From contig NZ_FUYP01000003.1 in NCBI RefSeq assembly GCF_900168005.1, positions 124,001-188,000 on the forward strand: 64,000 bases of DNA, written 5' to 3'. Shown piece by piece: positions 28,133 to 36,635 of the stretch. The position numbers and the translations under genes were made by a program. Position 1 is the first letter of the stretch. Each line of letters opens with the position of its first letter. Below the pieces are notes generated by a model. It had not been told where the DNA came from. It did no database searches and worked only from the letters and a program-made list of their open reading frames with translations. The stretch comes from Sphingopyxis flava. GTDB taxonomy: Bacteria > Pseudomonadota > Alphaproteobacteria > Sphingomonadales > Sphingomonadaceae.

Positions 28133-29437
28133 TTATCTGAACTGCGACTCGAAGGTTTTGGCCCGTCGCAGCTCGGGGAAAAGCCACGACCAGAGCGCCG
28201 TGACCCCGATTGCCGCAGCGCCGCCCACGGCGACCGCGCCGACCGGGCCGATGAGCGCCGCCATGGCGCCCGCGCGCATTTCGCCAAGCTCGTTCGAGGC
28301 CGAAATCGCGAGCCCGGAAGCGGCACTGACCCGCCCGCGCATATGATCGGGTGTGTTGAGCTGAATCAGCGTGCCGCGCACGAAGACCGAGAACATGTCG
28401 GCCGCGCCCATGATCACAAGCAGGCCCAGCGAGAGGAAAAAATGTGTCGAGAGTCCAAAGCCGAGCGTCACGGCCCCGAATACAGCGACCGCCCAGAGCA
28501 TCTTGACGCCGACATTGCGCTCGATCGGCCGGATCGCAAGACCAAGCGCGACCCCCGCTGCGCCAACGGCAGGCGCCGCGCGCAAGAAGCCGAGACCCTC
28601 TGACCCCGTATGAAGAATATCGCGCGCATAGACGGGCAGCATTGCGGTGGCGCCCGCGAGTAGCAAGGCAAAGAGGTCGAGCGTGATCGTGCCGAGGAGA
28701 AAACGTTCGCTCCACACGAACTGCAACCCGTCGACCATCTCGCGCAGCGGATGACGCCGCACTTCGGCGGGAGGCGGTTGAACGGGGCGAACGCGGCTGA
28801 TTGTGAACGCCGAGAGCGCGAGGAGGATAGCAGCAAAGATATAGACCGACGCGGCATCGGCGGCATAGATGAGCCCCCCCGCGGCAGGACCGATTACGGA
28901 TGCGGACTGCCATGCGATGCTGCTCATCGCAATCGCGCGCGGCAGGACCGCGGGCGGAACGATGTTGGGCGCGATGGCGCTCATCGCGGGGCCGGAAAAG
29001 ACGCGCGCCACGCCATGAAGGGCAGCGAGGCTGAACAGGAGCGGTAGCGTCAGCGCATCCTGCGCGGTGAACCACCAGAGCGTTGCCGCGATGCAAAGAT
29101 CGATAAGGTTCGAGAAAATCGCCACGCGGCGCCGCTCGAAGCGATCTGCCGCCCAGCCCGCAACCGGGGTCAGCACTGCAAGCGGAGCGAACTGGAAGAG
29201 GCCGAGGAGGCCGAGCTGAAAAGAGGCCTCCTTGATGGACATGCCATAGTCGGTACGTGCGGTGTCGTAGAGCTGGTAGCCGATGACCACGACCATCGCG
29301 ATCGTCGCCATTACCGCGGTGAAACGCGCGAACCAGAAATATCTGAAGTCGGCAAATCGAAGCGGGGAGATGGGTTTGCCGGGGGCGGCGGGCGGCAAGG
29401 CCGGGTCAACCGATGGTGGAGGGGGTATCGTCGCCAT
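28133..29437 (-). CDS. MFS transporter (enterobactin exporter-like)
   Basis: A 434-aa major facilitator with about 12 hydrophobic helices. The motif A-like loop GWAADRFERRRVAIFSNLID lies between TM2 and TM3, and a similar segment lies in the second half. It resembles MFS_3 (EntS-like) exporters. The substrate is not known. RBS AAGGG is seven bases before ATG. It is a single gene, divergent from the DUF885 lipoprotein. Confidence 0.88.
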   Translation of the reverse strand: MATIPPPPSVDPALPPAAPGKPISPLRFADFRYFWFARFTAVMATIAMVVVIGYQLYDTARTDYGMSIKEASFQLGLLGLFQFAPLAVLTPVAGWAADRFERRRVAIFSNLIDLCIAATLWWFTAQDALTLPLLFSLAALHGVARVFSGPAMSAIAPNIVPPAVLPRAIAMSSIAWQSASVIGPAAGGLIYAADAASVYIFAAILLALSAFTISRVRPVQPPPAEVRRHPLREMVDGLQFVWSERFLLGTITLDLFALLLAGATAMLPVYARDILHTGSEGLGFLRAAPAVGAAGVALGLAIRPIERNVGVKMLWAVAVFGAVTLGFGLSTHFFLSLGLLVIMGAADMFSVFVRGTLIQLNTPDHMRGRVSAASGLAISASNELGEMRAGAMAALIGPVGAVAVGGAAAIGVTALWSWLFPELRRAKTFESQFR

Positions 29438-29564
29438 GTGCCCTTCGCCCTAACGCGCTTTATTGCACCGCACCAGATGGCACGCCCGTTGTTCGTCGAT
29501 TAACGGATGCGCGCCGGGGCATTGGGTGGCAGAAGCGCCAGGACGGACAGAGGGAGAGACTGGT

Positions 29565-31295
29565 ATGACACGCAAATTGACCAGCTTCGGCGGGGCTGCG
29601 CTCGCGGGTGCACTCCTCATTCTCGCCGGCTGCAACGCGAGTGACAACAGCTCCGTCACCGCTCCTGCGACGTCGACAGCCACGAGGTGGAGCGCATTTC
29701 GCGATGCCTTTCTCGCCGGCTATTTTCCTCTCAGCCCGACATTTGCTGTCTATCAGGGCAAGCATGAATATGATGGCCAATTACCCGATTGGTCGCCGGA
29801 GGGGATCGAAAAGCAGGCGGCATTCCTCGAAAAGGCGATCAAGGACGCCAAGGCGTTCGACGGCGACATGTCGGATGCGGAAAAATTCGAGCGTGACTAT
29901 CTGGTCCGGGTCGCCGAGGGGCAGCTTTTCTTTCTGCGCGATACCGATTTTGCACAAAAGAATCCGGCCTTTTACGTCGGCGCTCTCGACCCCAATGTCT
30001 ATATTGCACGCCACTATGCAGACCCTGCAACGCGGATGAAGGCGTTCATTCAATATGCCGAGAAAATCCCGGCCGCTGCAGCGCAGATCAAGGCGAACCT
30101 CAAGCTGCCGCTGCCGGCGACCTTCGTGAAATTCGGCACTGCGGGGTTCGGCGGCTTCGCCGAATATTATACCGGCGATGCCAAGGCGGCCTTCGCCGCC
30201 GTGAAGGACCCCGCGCTCCAGAAACAGTTCGACGAGGCGGCCGCCAAGGCGGCGGCAGCGATGCGGGACCTTGCCGCCTATGTCGGATCGCAGCCGGGCA
30301 CGGCTGACGGCTATGCGCTCGGCGCCGACAAATTTGCAAAGCTGATCCTCACAAACGAGGCTGTCGACACGCCGCTCGATGAGCTTGAACAGATCGGCGA
30401 GGCCGATCTCAAGCGCAATCAGGATGCTCTCAGGGCGGCGTGTGCGGCCTATGCTGCGGGGGCGACGATTGCAGACTGCATGAAGCGGATGAACGCGGAC
30501 AAGCCCGCCGACGGCCCCGTCGCCGAGGCGCGCCGCCAGCTGCCGCAACTCCGCGCGTTCCTCATTGAAAAGGACCTGGTTTCGATCCCCGGCACCGAAC
30601 AGGCCGAGGTCGAGGAATCCCCGCCTTACAACCGCCAGAATAGCGCCTACATCGATATCCCCGGTCCCTATGAGAAGGGTCTGCCGTCGGTCTATTACAT
30701 CTCGCCGCCTGACCCCGCTTGGGACAAGGCAACGCAGGATGCCTTCGTGCCGGGCAGGAAGGACCTGCTCTTCACCTCGGTTCACGAGGTATGGCCGGGT
30801 CATTTTCTGAACTTCCTACACTCGAACCGCGCCGAGAGCATCTTCGGCAAGCTTTTCGTCGGCTATGCCTTCGCCGAGGGCTGGGCGCATTACACCGAGG
30901 AGATGATGTGGGAGGCGGGCCTTGGGGATGGCGATCCCGAGACGCACATCGGCCAGCTGTCGAACGCGCTGCTTCGCGATTGCCGTTTCCTGTCGGCGAT
31001 CGGGCTCCACACCAAGGGCATGACCGTTGCGGAGAGCGAGAAGATGTTCAAGGAGCAGTGCTTTCAGGACGAAGGCAACGCGCGTCAGCAGGCCGCCCGC
31101 GGAACCTACGACCCGCTTTATCTCAACTATACGCTCGGCAAGCTGATGATCCGCAAACTGCGCGATGATTGGACCAAGGGCGACCGATCGAAGTGGAAAG
31201 CCTTCCACGACGAATTCCTGTCCTATGGCGGCCCGCCGATTCCGATGGTGCGCGCAGCGATGATGAAAGAGAGTGCGCCGAGGGCGATTTTCTGA
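29565..31295 (+). CDS. DUF885 family lipoprotein (M3-like metallopeptidase fold)
   Basis: A 576-aa exported protein. The lipoprotein signal MTRKLTSFGGAALAGALLIL is followed by AGC (lipobox LAGC) near residue 22. SVHEVWPGHFLNF gives a HExxxGH zinc motif, and YAFAEGWAHYTEEMM supplies the downstream Glu, both typical of DUF885. It is predicted to be a periplasmic peptidase. The start was set at the signal peptide Met with GAGGGAGAG upstream. A hairpin follows at 31301-31323. Confidence 0.9.
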   Translation: MTRKLTSFGGAALAGALLILAGCNASDNSSVTAPATSTATRWSAFRDAFLAGYFPLSPTFAVYQGKHEYDGQLPDWSPEGIEKQAAFLEKAIKDAKAFDGDMSDAEKFERDYLVRVAEGQLFFLRDTDFAQKNPAFYVGALDPNVYIARHYADPATRMKAFIQYAEKIPAAAAQIKANLKLPLPATFVKFGTAGFGGFAEYYTGDAKAAFAAVKDPALQKQFDEAAAKAAAAMRDLAAYVGSQPGTADGYALGADKFAKLILTNEAVDTPLDELEQIGEADLKRNQDALRAACAAYAAGATIADCMKRMNADKPADGPVAEARRQLPQLRAFLIEKDLVSIPGTEQAEVEESPPYNRQNSAYIDIPGPYEKGLPSVYYISPPDPAWDKATQDAFVPGRKDLLFTSVHEVWPGHFLNFLHSNRAESIFGKLFVGYAFAEGWAHYTEEMMWEAGLGDGDPETHIGQLSNALLRDCRFLSAIGLHTKGMTVAESEKMFKEQCFQDEGNARQQAARGTYDPLYLNYTLGKLMIRKLRDDWTKGDRSKWKAFHDEFLSYGGPPIPMVRAAMMKESAPRAIF

Positions 31296-31300
31296 CCGGA

Positions 31301-31323
31301 CGGCGCGGCCCGCTGCCGCGCCG
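31301..31323. terminator. Hairpin between convergent genes
   Basis: CGGCGCGG-N7-CCGCGCCG is a perfect 8-bp stem with a 7-nt loop, right after the DUF885 stop and directly beside the rsmB stop on the opposite strand. A bidirectional terminator is likely. Confidence 0.6.
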
Positions 31324-31324
31324 G

Positions 31325-32617
31325 TTACCCGGGCGCGCGCAGCCGCGCGACGAAAAAGCCGTCGAGACCGCCGGCATTGGCGAGCATGGAGGGCAGGGTG
31401 CGGACGAATCCGCGCCTGTCGGGGACCACGCCTCGCGGCAATTCTTCTGGCTGCGCTGCCACGATCGCCCAGGCCGGATGGTCGGCGTGGAAGGCCGCGA
31501 TCTGATCCTCACCCTCGGCCTGCTCGAGCGAGCAGGTTGCGTAGACCAGCAAGCCGCCGGGTTTCAACCAGCGCGCGGCGCGCTCCAGCAGTTCCCCCTG
31601 CAGCGCCGCCATTGCTGCAATCTGCGCGGGTTCAATCCGGTGCAGCACGTCAGGGTGACGGCGAAAGATGCCGGTCGCCGAGCAGGGCGCGTCGAGCAGT
31701 ATCGCGTCAGCGGGAGCATCGGGCTCCCATGCGCGGATGTCCCCTTGTGCGATGTCAGCCAAAAGGCCGGTGCGGTTGAGGTTGGCTTTCAGCCGTTCGA
31801 GGCGCTTGGCGCTTGAATCGACGGCCGTGACGTTCCAGCCCGCGGCAGAAAGCTGCATCGTCTTGCCCCCCGGTGCGGCGCAGAGGTCGAGCGCGCGCCG
31901 GCCATGTCCCGCTCCAAGCAGCCGCGCGGGGGTGGATGCGGCAAGGTCCTGTACCCACCAGCCGCCTTCGCGAAAGCCTGGCACTTCTTCGATCGCGCGG
32001 CCGCGGGGCAAGCGGCGATGTCGCGGTGCGAGCGCGGGAAATTCGCCCCATTCGGTACCGTCCGGTTCGGCCGCAAAGCTGAGATCCATGAGGGGCGGGC
32101 TGCTCCATGCTGCCGAGGCGGCTGCCGCCGTCGCTTCGCCCCACTGAGCGTTCCAGCGCGCCGCGACCTCAGACGGCAGGCTGGCGGTCGCAGGCAGGTT
32201 CCAGGCCTCCTGCTGCGCGCGCGACAGGAGCGCGTGGACGAGGCGACGCGGCCCGCCGTCAACGAGCGGCAGTGCGGTGGCGACTACCGCGTGCGGCGGG
32301 GATTTGAGCACGAGTAATTGCGCAAGGGCGATGCGGAGGACGGCGCGCGACTTGACGTCATCGGGAAGTGGCTGGGCCGTTGCCTGGTCGATCAATATGT
32401 CGATATCGACCATCCAGCGCAGCGCCTCGGACACGATCGCGATCGCAAAGGCCCGGTCCGCCGGCGCGAGGCCTTGCGTCGCTGCATGAGCGGCGATGTC
32501 GAGCGGGTCGCCGCGGCGCAGCACGGCGTCGATCAGGCGCAGCGCCGCGCGGCGCGGCGCGGTACCTGCCGGCTCGCCGGCGGGAGACCGGCGCCGAGCG
32601 CGCCGACGCTCAGTCAT
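31325..32617 (-). CDS. 16S rRNA (cytosine-C5)-methyltransferase, RsmB-like
   Basis: A 430-aa two-domain enzyme. The N-terminal NusB-like RNA-binding domain (about 20-145) includes RAVLRIALAQLLVLKSPPHAVV. The C-terminal SAM methyltransferase domain has CAAPGGKTMQLSAAGWNVTAVD, LLDAPCSATGIFRRHPDV and YATCSLEQAEGEDQI. Both active-site cysteines are present (PCS and TCS). Members methylate C967 of 16S rRNA or a related position. Start ATG at 32617; the longer frame uses a GTG at 32626. Confidence 0.9.
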   Translation of the reverse strand: MTERRRARRRSPAGEPAGTAPRRAALRLIDAVLRRGDPLDIAAHAATQGLAPADRAFAIAIVSEALRWMVDIDILIDQATAQPLPDDVKSRAVLRIALAQLLVLKSPPHAVVATALPLVDGGPRRLVHALLSRAQQEAWNLPATASLPSEVAARWNAQWGEATAAAASAAWSSPPLMDLSFAAEPDGTEWGEFPALAPRHRRLPRGRAIEEVPGFREGGWWVQDLAASTPARLLGAGHGRRALDLCAAPGGKTMQLSAAGWNVTAVDSSAKRLERLKANLNRTGLLADIAQGDIRAWEPDAPADAILLDAPCSATGIFRRHPDVLHRIEPAQIAAMAALQGELLERAARWLKPGGLLVYATCSLEQAEGEDQIAAFHADHPAWAIVAAQPEELPRGVVPDRRGFVRTLPSMLANAGGLDGFFVARLRAPG

Positions 32618-32699
32618 TGGGGCCACGATGCGAGAGGTTGGCGTGAACGCGTAAAGTCATTATCTGGCTCTCATCTTTCATACTATCCAGGATGGTCGG

Positions 32700-32906
32700 A
32701 TGACCCAAGAGAGCAAGTCCAACATTGGCGGCACGCCGCGCGCCATGAAGCGCCCCGCTCATGTCAAGGCGCCCGCTGACTGGACGAACGAACCGATCCC
32801 GGCGCCGAAGGCGATCGTCCCCGAACCTGACGAGGCCCAGCCGGGCGGACGCAATCCGGTGCGCTATGGCGACTGGGAACTCAAGGGTCTCGCGATCGAC
32901 TTTTGA
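32700..32906 (+). CDS. DUF1674 family protein (SDHAF4-like)
   Basis: A 68-aa soluble protein whose C-terminus NPVRYGDWELKGLAIDF is the family signature (YGDWE-x-G-x-x-x-DF). Eukaryotic SDHAF4 assists insertion of FAD into the succinate dehydrogenase flavoprotein. Bacterial members are thought to do the same, but no sdh genes lie nearby. The N-terminus is Pro/Lys rich and likely disordered. Start: ATG at 32700, after the divergent rsmB. It is convergent with the cytochrome b gene. Confidence 0.88.
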   Translation: MTQESKSNIGGTPRAMKRPAHVKAPADWTNEPIPAPKAIVPEPDEAQPGGRNPVRYGDWELKGLAIDF

Positions 32907-32923
32907 CGTGCCGCGCAGCGCGG

Positions 32924-33484
32924 TCAAAAGGGATTCATCCGCGCCGGGATCCCCGAGCGATCGACAAACTGATGTTTGAGCGCCGCCGCAATATGGATCA
33001 CAACCAGCGCCAGCATTGTGAGCCCCAGTAACTCGTGCCGCTCATGCATCAATTCGGCGAGAGCCTTGTCCGGCGCCGCGATTGATGGAACAGTGAATAG
33101 CCCGAAGACATCGATCGGGCGATCCGCGGCCGACATCCACACCCAACCCGAAAGCGGTAGCATGAGCAGCAGCGCATAGAAAAGAAAATGCACAATCCTG
33201 CTGAGCGACCGCTGCCACCTCGAAATGCTTTCGGGAAGTGGCGGCGGCTTGTGCAGTAGCCGCCAGACGATCCGGACCATCGTGAGCGCGAGGATCGCGA
33301 TGCCGAGCGCCTTGTGAACGCCCATCGCGGCGCGGTGCACGTCGCGGGGCATCCCTTCGGTCAGCATCGCGAGGCCGATGTTCGCAATAACCGCGAGGCC
33401 GATCAGCCAATGAAGCCATATGGCCACCTTCGTATAGCGTGGTTCCCTGGTCGAACCGGCGAAGGGGCTTGCGGCGGTGGCCAT
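32924..33484 (-). CDS. Cytochrome b (b561-type)
   Basis: A 186-aa membrane cytochrome b561. There are four TM helices with heme-ligating His: WLHWLIGLAV, MGVHKALGIAI, RIVHFLFYALLLMLPLSG, and HERHELLGLTMLALVVIHIAAALKHQ. Such proteins pass electrons to periplasmic or quinone partners (superoxide:quinone oxidoreductase in E. coli CybB). GAGGAG lies nine bases before the ATG. It follows sapC with 13 bp between, so the two are probably co-transcribed. Confidence 0.92.
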   Translation of the reverse strand: MATAASPFAGSTREPRYTKVAIWLHWLIGLAVIANIGLAMLTEGMPRDVHRAAMGVHKALGIAILALTMVRIVWRLLHKPPPLPESISRWQRSLSRIVHFLFYALLLMLPLSGWVWMSAADRPIDVFGLFTVPSIAAPDKALAELMHERHELLGLTMLALVVIHIAAALKHQFVDRSGIPARMNPF

Positions 33485-33497
33485 AGGTTCGAACTCC

Positions 33498-34277
33498 TCA
33501 GGCGCTCGGAGCTTCCGTCACCAGTTGCATCTTGCCGCTTTTCACCTGTTCGGCAAACACTTCGCGCATCAGCTGCAGCGAGAAGAGGTGGGCGAAGATG
33601 AGGCCGAGCATTCCGTTCTGCATCATCTTGCGCAGCACGTCACCGCGCAGTTCGCGCAGTTTCGCCTCATCCACCATCTGGAAACCGCGATAGATATAGG
33701 GCTGACTGCTCCCCTCAGGGGTAATGCTGACCTCGCCGTCCATCAGCAAGTCGGCCTTCTTCAGTTCCTCCATGAACATGCCGGTGCGCTGGCCCGCTTC
33801 CTCAAAATTCTTGCAGAATTCCAGGATCGCGTTGGTGGCCTCGGTAGGCTTGCCATCTTCGAACAGCTGGTCGCCCTCGTCGAATTTGCCGATCGCGCCT
33901 GCGGTCGGGTCGAAGCAGAGCGACAATTCGTCCGAATCCGGGCGAAGACGCGCGAGAAGGAAAGGGTAGCGGCGGATATAGGCCGGGATATAAACCGGAT
34001 TGATCAGTTTGCCATCCGCGTCGACGAAGGTGTTCATGCCCTCGTTCATACCCATCAGCGCGAGCGGGACAGGGTTGTCGCCCGCAGAGAAGACGATCGG
34101 GAAAAAGCGGCACGCCGACGAAAATTCGTCAGTGGTCAGCGGCACGGCGTGCTGGTCGACCAGGAAGTCGGCGCTATCCATCGAGCGAGCACGGAAATCG
34201 GCATGATCGACGCTCGAAAGCGGTGCAAGGTCCTTGTAGAAAAGCGGCAGATTGGCGTTGGCGGGCGCAGTGGCCAT
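33498..34277 (-). CDS. SapC family protein
   Basis: A 259-aa protein of the SapC family (PF07277), named after a Campylobacter S-layer-associated protein. Characteristic blocks are LAPLSSVDHADFRA, HAVPLTTDEFSSACRFFPIVFS, GMNEGMNTFVDADGKW-like and YRRYPFLLARLRPD. There is no signal peptide, so it is probably cytoplasmic or peripheral. The biochemical function is unknown. RBS GGAG is six bases from the ATG. Widespread in sphingomonads. Confidence 0.88.
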   Translation of the reverse strand: MATAPANANLPLFYKDLAPLSSVDHADFRARSMDSADFLVDQHAVPLTTDEFSSACRFFPIVFSAGDNPVPLALMGMNEGMNTFVDADGKLINPVYIPAYIRRYPFLLARLRPDSDELSLCFDPTAGAIGKFDEGDQLFEDGKPTEATNAILEFCKNFEEAGQRTGMFMEELKKADLLMDGEVSITPEGSSQPYIYRGFQMVDEAKLRELRGDVLRKMMQNGMLGLIFAHLFSLQLMREVFAEQVKSGKMQLVTEAPSA

Positions 34278-34385
34278 GGTGTAGCTCCGAAGCGGGGACC
34301 CGAGGCGGGCCGAAAAAATGACAATGGCGCGCCTTATTGGCCCGCGCGCCGCGACGCAAGGGCCGATGCCAGCTGTGCCGCCCCT

Positions 34386-35810
34386 TCACTCAATCAGCTT
34401 GCCCGGATTGAACAGGCGATCCGGATCGAGTCCCGCCTTGACACCGCGCAGCGCTGCGAGCCGTGCGGGACTGTCGAGTTCGGCGAGCAAGGCGCGTTTC
34501 ATCTGCCCGATGCCATGCTCGGCGGAGATCGATCCGCCAAGTTCAAGAACATGGCGGTAGACGAGGCGGCTCAGCCCCTCGCCATGTACGGAAAGCCAGT
34601 GCGCGCCGTCCACATCAAGCGGGGGCTGGACGTGGTGATGTACGTTGCCGTCACCCAGATGCCCGAACGACAGTGCGCGCGCGCCAGGGTAGGCGGTAGC
34701 GAGCCGCGCTGGGTTCTCGGCGATAAAACGCGGCATAAGATCGACCGGAACGCTGACGTCGTGCTGGAGCGCAGGACCTTCGGCGCGTTCGGCTTCGGAA
34801 ATTGAATCGCGCAGTCGCCAGAAGGCCTCGCATTCGGCCTCGTTCTTGGCGATCACGACGTCAGAGATCAGTCCCGCCTCGAGCGCCTCGCCAAGCTGCG
34901 CCTGAAGCGCCCCGCCGAGATCATGATCATTATCGCCTGCCAGCTCGACCAGCGCGTACCAGGGATGAGGCGCATCGAGAGGCGCGCGCGTTTGCGGAAT
35001 ATGGCGCAGCACTGCGGTGAGGCAAGCGTGCGGAATGATCTCGAACCCTTCAAGCTGGCGGCCGAGCGCGGCATCAAGACAGCGCAGTAGCCTCAGCGCG
35101 GTTTCGGGCGATTCGAGGCCGATCCACGCGGTCGCGCGCGCGGCGGCAGCAGGCACCAGCCGCAGGCAGGCGGCAGTGACGACGCCGAGCGTCCCCTCGG
35201 CGCCGCAGAGAAGATGTTTGAGGTCGTAGCCGCGGTTGTCCTTCTTGAGCGGTGCCAGCCCCCCGAAAATGCGGCCGTCGGGCAATATAGCTTCGATTCC
35301 AGCTACGAGGGCGCGCATCGTGCCGTGCCGCAGGACCTGCGTCCCGCCCGCGTTGGTCGACACAAGACCGCCAATCGTCGCCGACCCCTTGCCGCCCAAT
35401 GTCAACGGGAAGCGAAGGCCCTGCTCGAGCACTGCATTGTGGAAGACCTCGAGGATGACGCCAGCTTCCACCACCGCAAGTCGCGCCGCCGCGTCAATCG
35501 AGCGGATGCGGTTCAGGCGCCGCAGGCTGAGCAGGAGCTGATTGCCACTGGCGTCGGGCGTGGCGCCTCCGACCATGCCGCTGTTCCCCCCCTGGGGGAC
35601 GAGCGCCGCGCGTTGCGCGGCGCACAGGCGCACCACCGCTGCTACCTCTTCGGTCGTTGCGGGCGAGAGCATTGCTGCTGCGCGCCCGTGATATTTCCCG
35701 CGCCAGTCGGTGAGCCACGGCTCCATTGCCTCCGGATCGTCGCTATACCCTTTGGCGCCGAGCAGGGCTTGCAACTGGTCAAGCAGGCGAGGGGACGGGG
35801 GCAGCGTCAT
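34386..35810 (-). CDS. FAD-binding oxidoreductase, D-2-hydroxyacid / D-lactate dehydrogenase type
   Basis: A 474-aa member of the VAO/GlcD family. FAD_binding_4 domain: LVPQGGNSGMVGGATPDASGNQLLLSL and GLVSTNAGGTQVLRHG. The C-terminal FAD-oxidase domain has SFGHLGDGNVHHHVQPP (metal/FAD His) and SAEHGIGQMKR. The motif set matches D-2-hydroxyglutarate and D-lactate dehydrogenases. Electrons would go to a quinone or ETF. The exact substrate is not determinable. Start: ATG at 35810. Confidence 0.9.
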   Translation of the reverse strand: MTLPPSPRLLDQLQALLGAKGYSDDPEAMEPWLTDWRGKYHGRAAAMLSPATTEEVAAVVRLCAAQRAALVPQGGNSGMVGGATPDASGNQLLLSLRRLNRIRSIDAAARLAVVEAGVILEVFHNAVLEQGLRFPLTLGGKGSATIGGLVSTNAGGTQVLRHGTMRALVAGIEAILPDGRIFGGLAPLKKDNRGYDLKHLLCGAEGTLGVVTAACLRLVPAAAARATAWIGLESPETALRLLRCLDAALGRQLEGFEIIPHACLTAVLRHIPQTRAPLDAPHPWYALVELAGDNDHDLGGALQAQLGEALEAGLISDVVIAKNEAECEAFWRLRDSISEAERAEGPALQHDVSVPVDLMPRFIAENPARLATAYPGARALSFGHLGDGNVHHHVQPPLDVDGAHWLSVHGEGLSRLVYRHVLELGGSISAEHGIGQMKRALLAELDSPARLAALRGVKAGLDPDRLFNPGKLIE

Positions 35811-35993
35811 GGTTGTTCGATCCGGTTGGTCACGCCCGGCTTGACAGCAAGGCCTGAAAGCAATTCATTTGTGGTTCAATCGCAGGCGTTAAAGGGGGCG
35901 ATGGACGAACAGGACCGTTTCGTCCAGCCGGCATTGGGAGCCAAGGGTGAGTAGCTTTATCGGGATCGGCGCGAAAAGCGCGATATTGCGCGC

Positions 35994-36521
35994 GTGTTGA
36001 CGGCAGCTGCCTTGTTTCTCGCCGCAGTGCCCGGCGCCGATGCGGAAATTCCCTTACCGCAGCCAGCGCCGCTCGTCGCGATCGCGCCTCTGCCCGAACT
36101 GCCATTGGCACCTTTTTGGCAGGTGATTATCGAGGAACAAATCATCATTCGCGTCCCGGCAAAGCGCACGCCGCTGACCAATTTTACGGCTCCCCCGGCG
36201 CCGCGGGCACGGCTGCGTGACGATCAGCCCGTCGTGTGGAAAGAGAAAAAGGCCCCCAAATGCATCGCCATGCGAGACATAAGGGGCATGCAGGCAGTGC
36301 AGCGCGACAGTATCGATCTGATTACCCGTCAGAGCCAGCGCCTCAGGGCACAGCTCAACCGCGGCTGCCAGGCGCTCGACTTCTACGCGGGCTTCTACAT
36401 GAAGGGAAACAAGGACGGACGACTCTGCGAGGATCGCGACGAGATCCATGCACGCAGCGGCGCGCGGTGCGAGATCGACAAATTTCGCTTGCTGGTGGCA
36501 GTGCCACGGGGCGACGATTGA
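35994..36521 (+). CDS. Exported or membrane-anchored hypothetical protein, possibly with an upstream amber codon
   Basis: A 175-aa unknown protein: hydrophobic start (LTAAALFLAAVPGADA), proline-rich segment, then a C-terminal domain with five Cys (KCIA, GCQA, LCED, RCEID region). The GTG start at 35994 has no good RBS. In the same frame, an ATG at 35901 has an excellent RBS (AAAGGGGG) and opens 17 codons that end in TAG at 35952. The frame then continues without a break into this gene, so the original start may be 35901 and the TAG a sense codon lost. With that start the hydrophobic segment would be an internal anchor, not a signal peptide. Confidence 0.6.
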   Translation: MLTAAALFLAAVPGADAEIPLPQPAPLVAIAPLPELPLAPFWQVIIEEQIIIRVPAKRTPLTNFTAPPAPRARLRDDQPVVWKEKKAPKCIAMRDIRGMQAVQRDSIDLITRQSQRLRAQLNRGCQALDFYAGFYMKGNKDGRLCEDRDEIHARSGARCEIDKFRLLVAVPRGDD

Positions 36522-36635
36522 GGCGGGTAATTCACCGCCTTCCTTGACTTTTCGTTGCGATTTGCCCAAGGGCCGCGGCAGCAATGGCGGACGTGGGCGC
36601 TGTGCTGACCCATTTTTTCCGGACATGATGACCTT

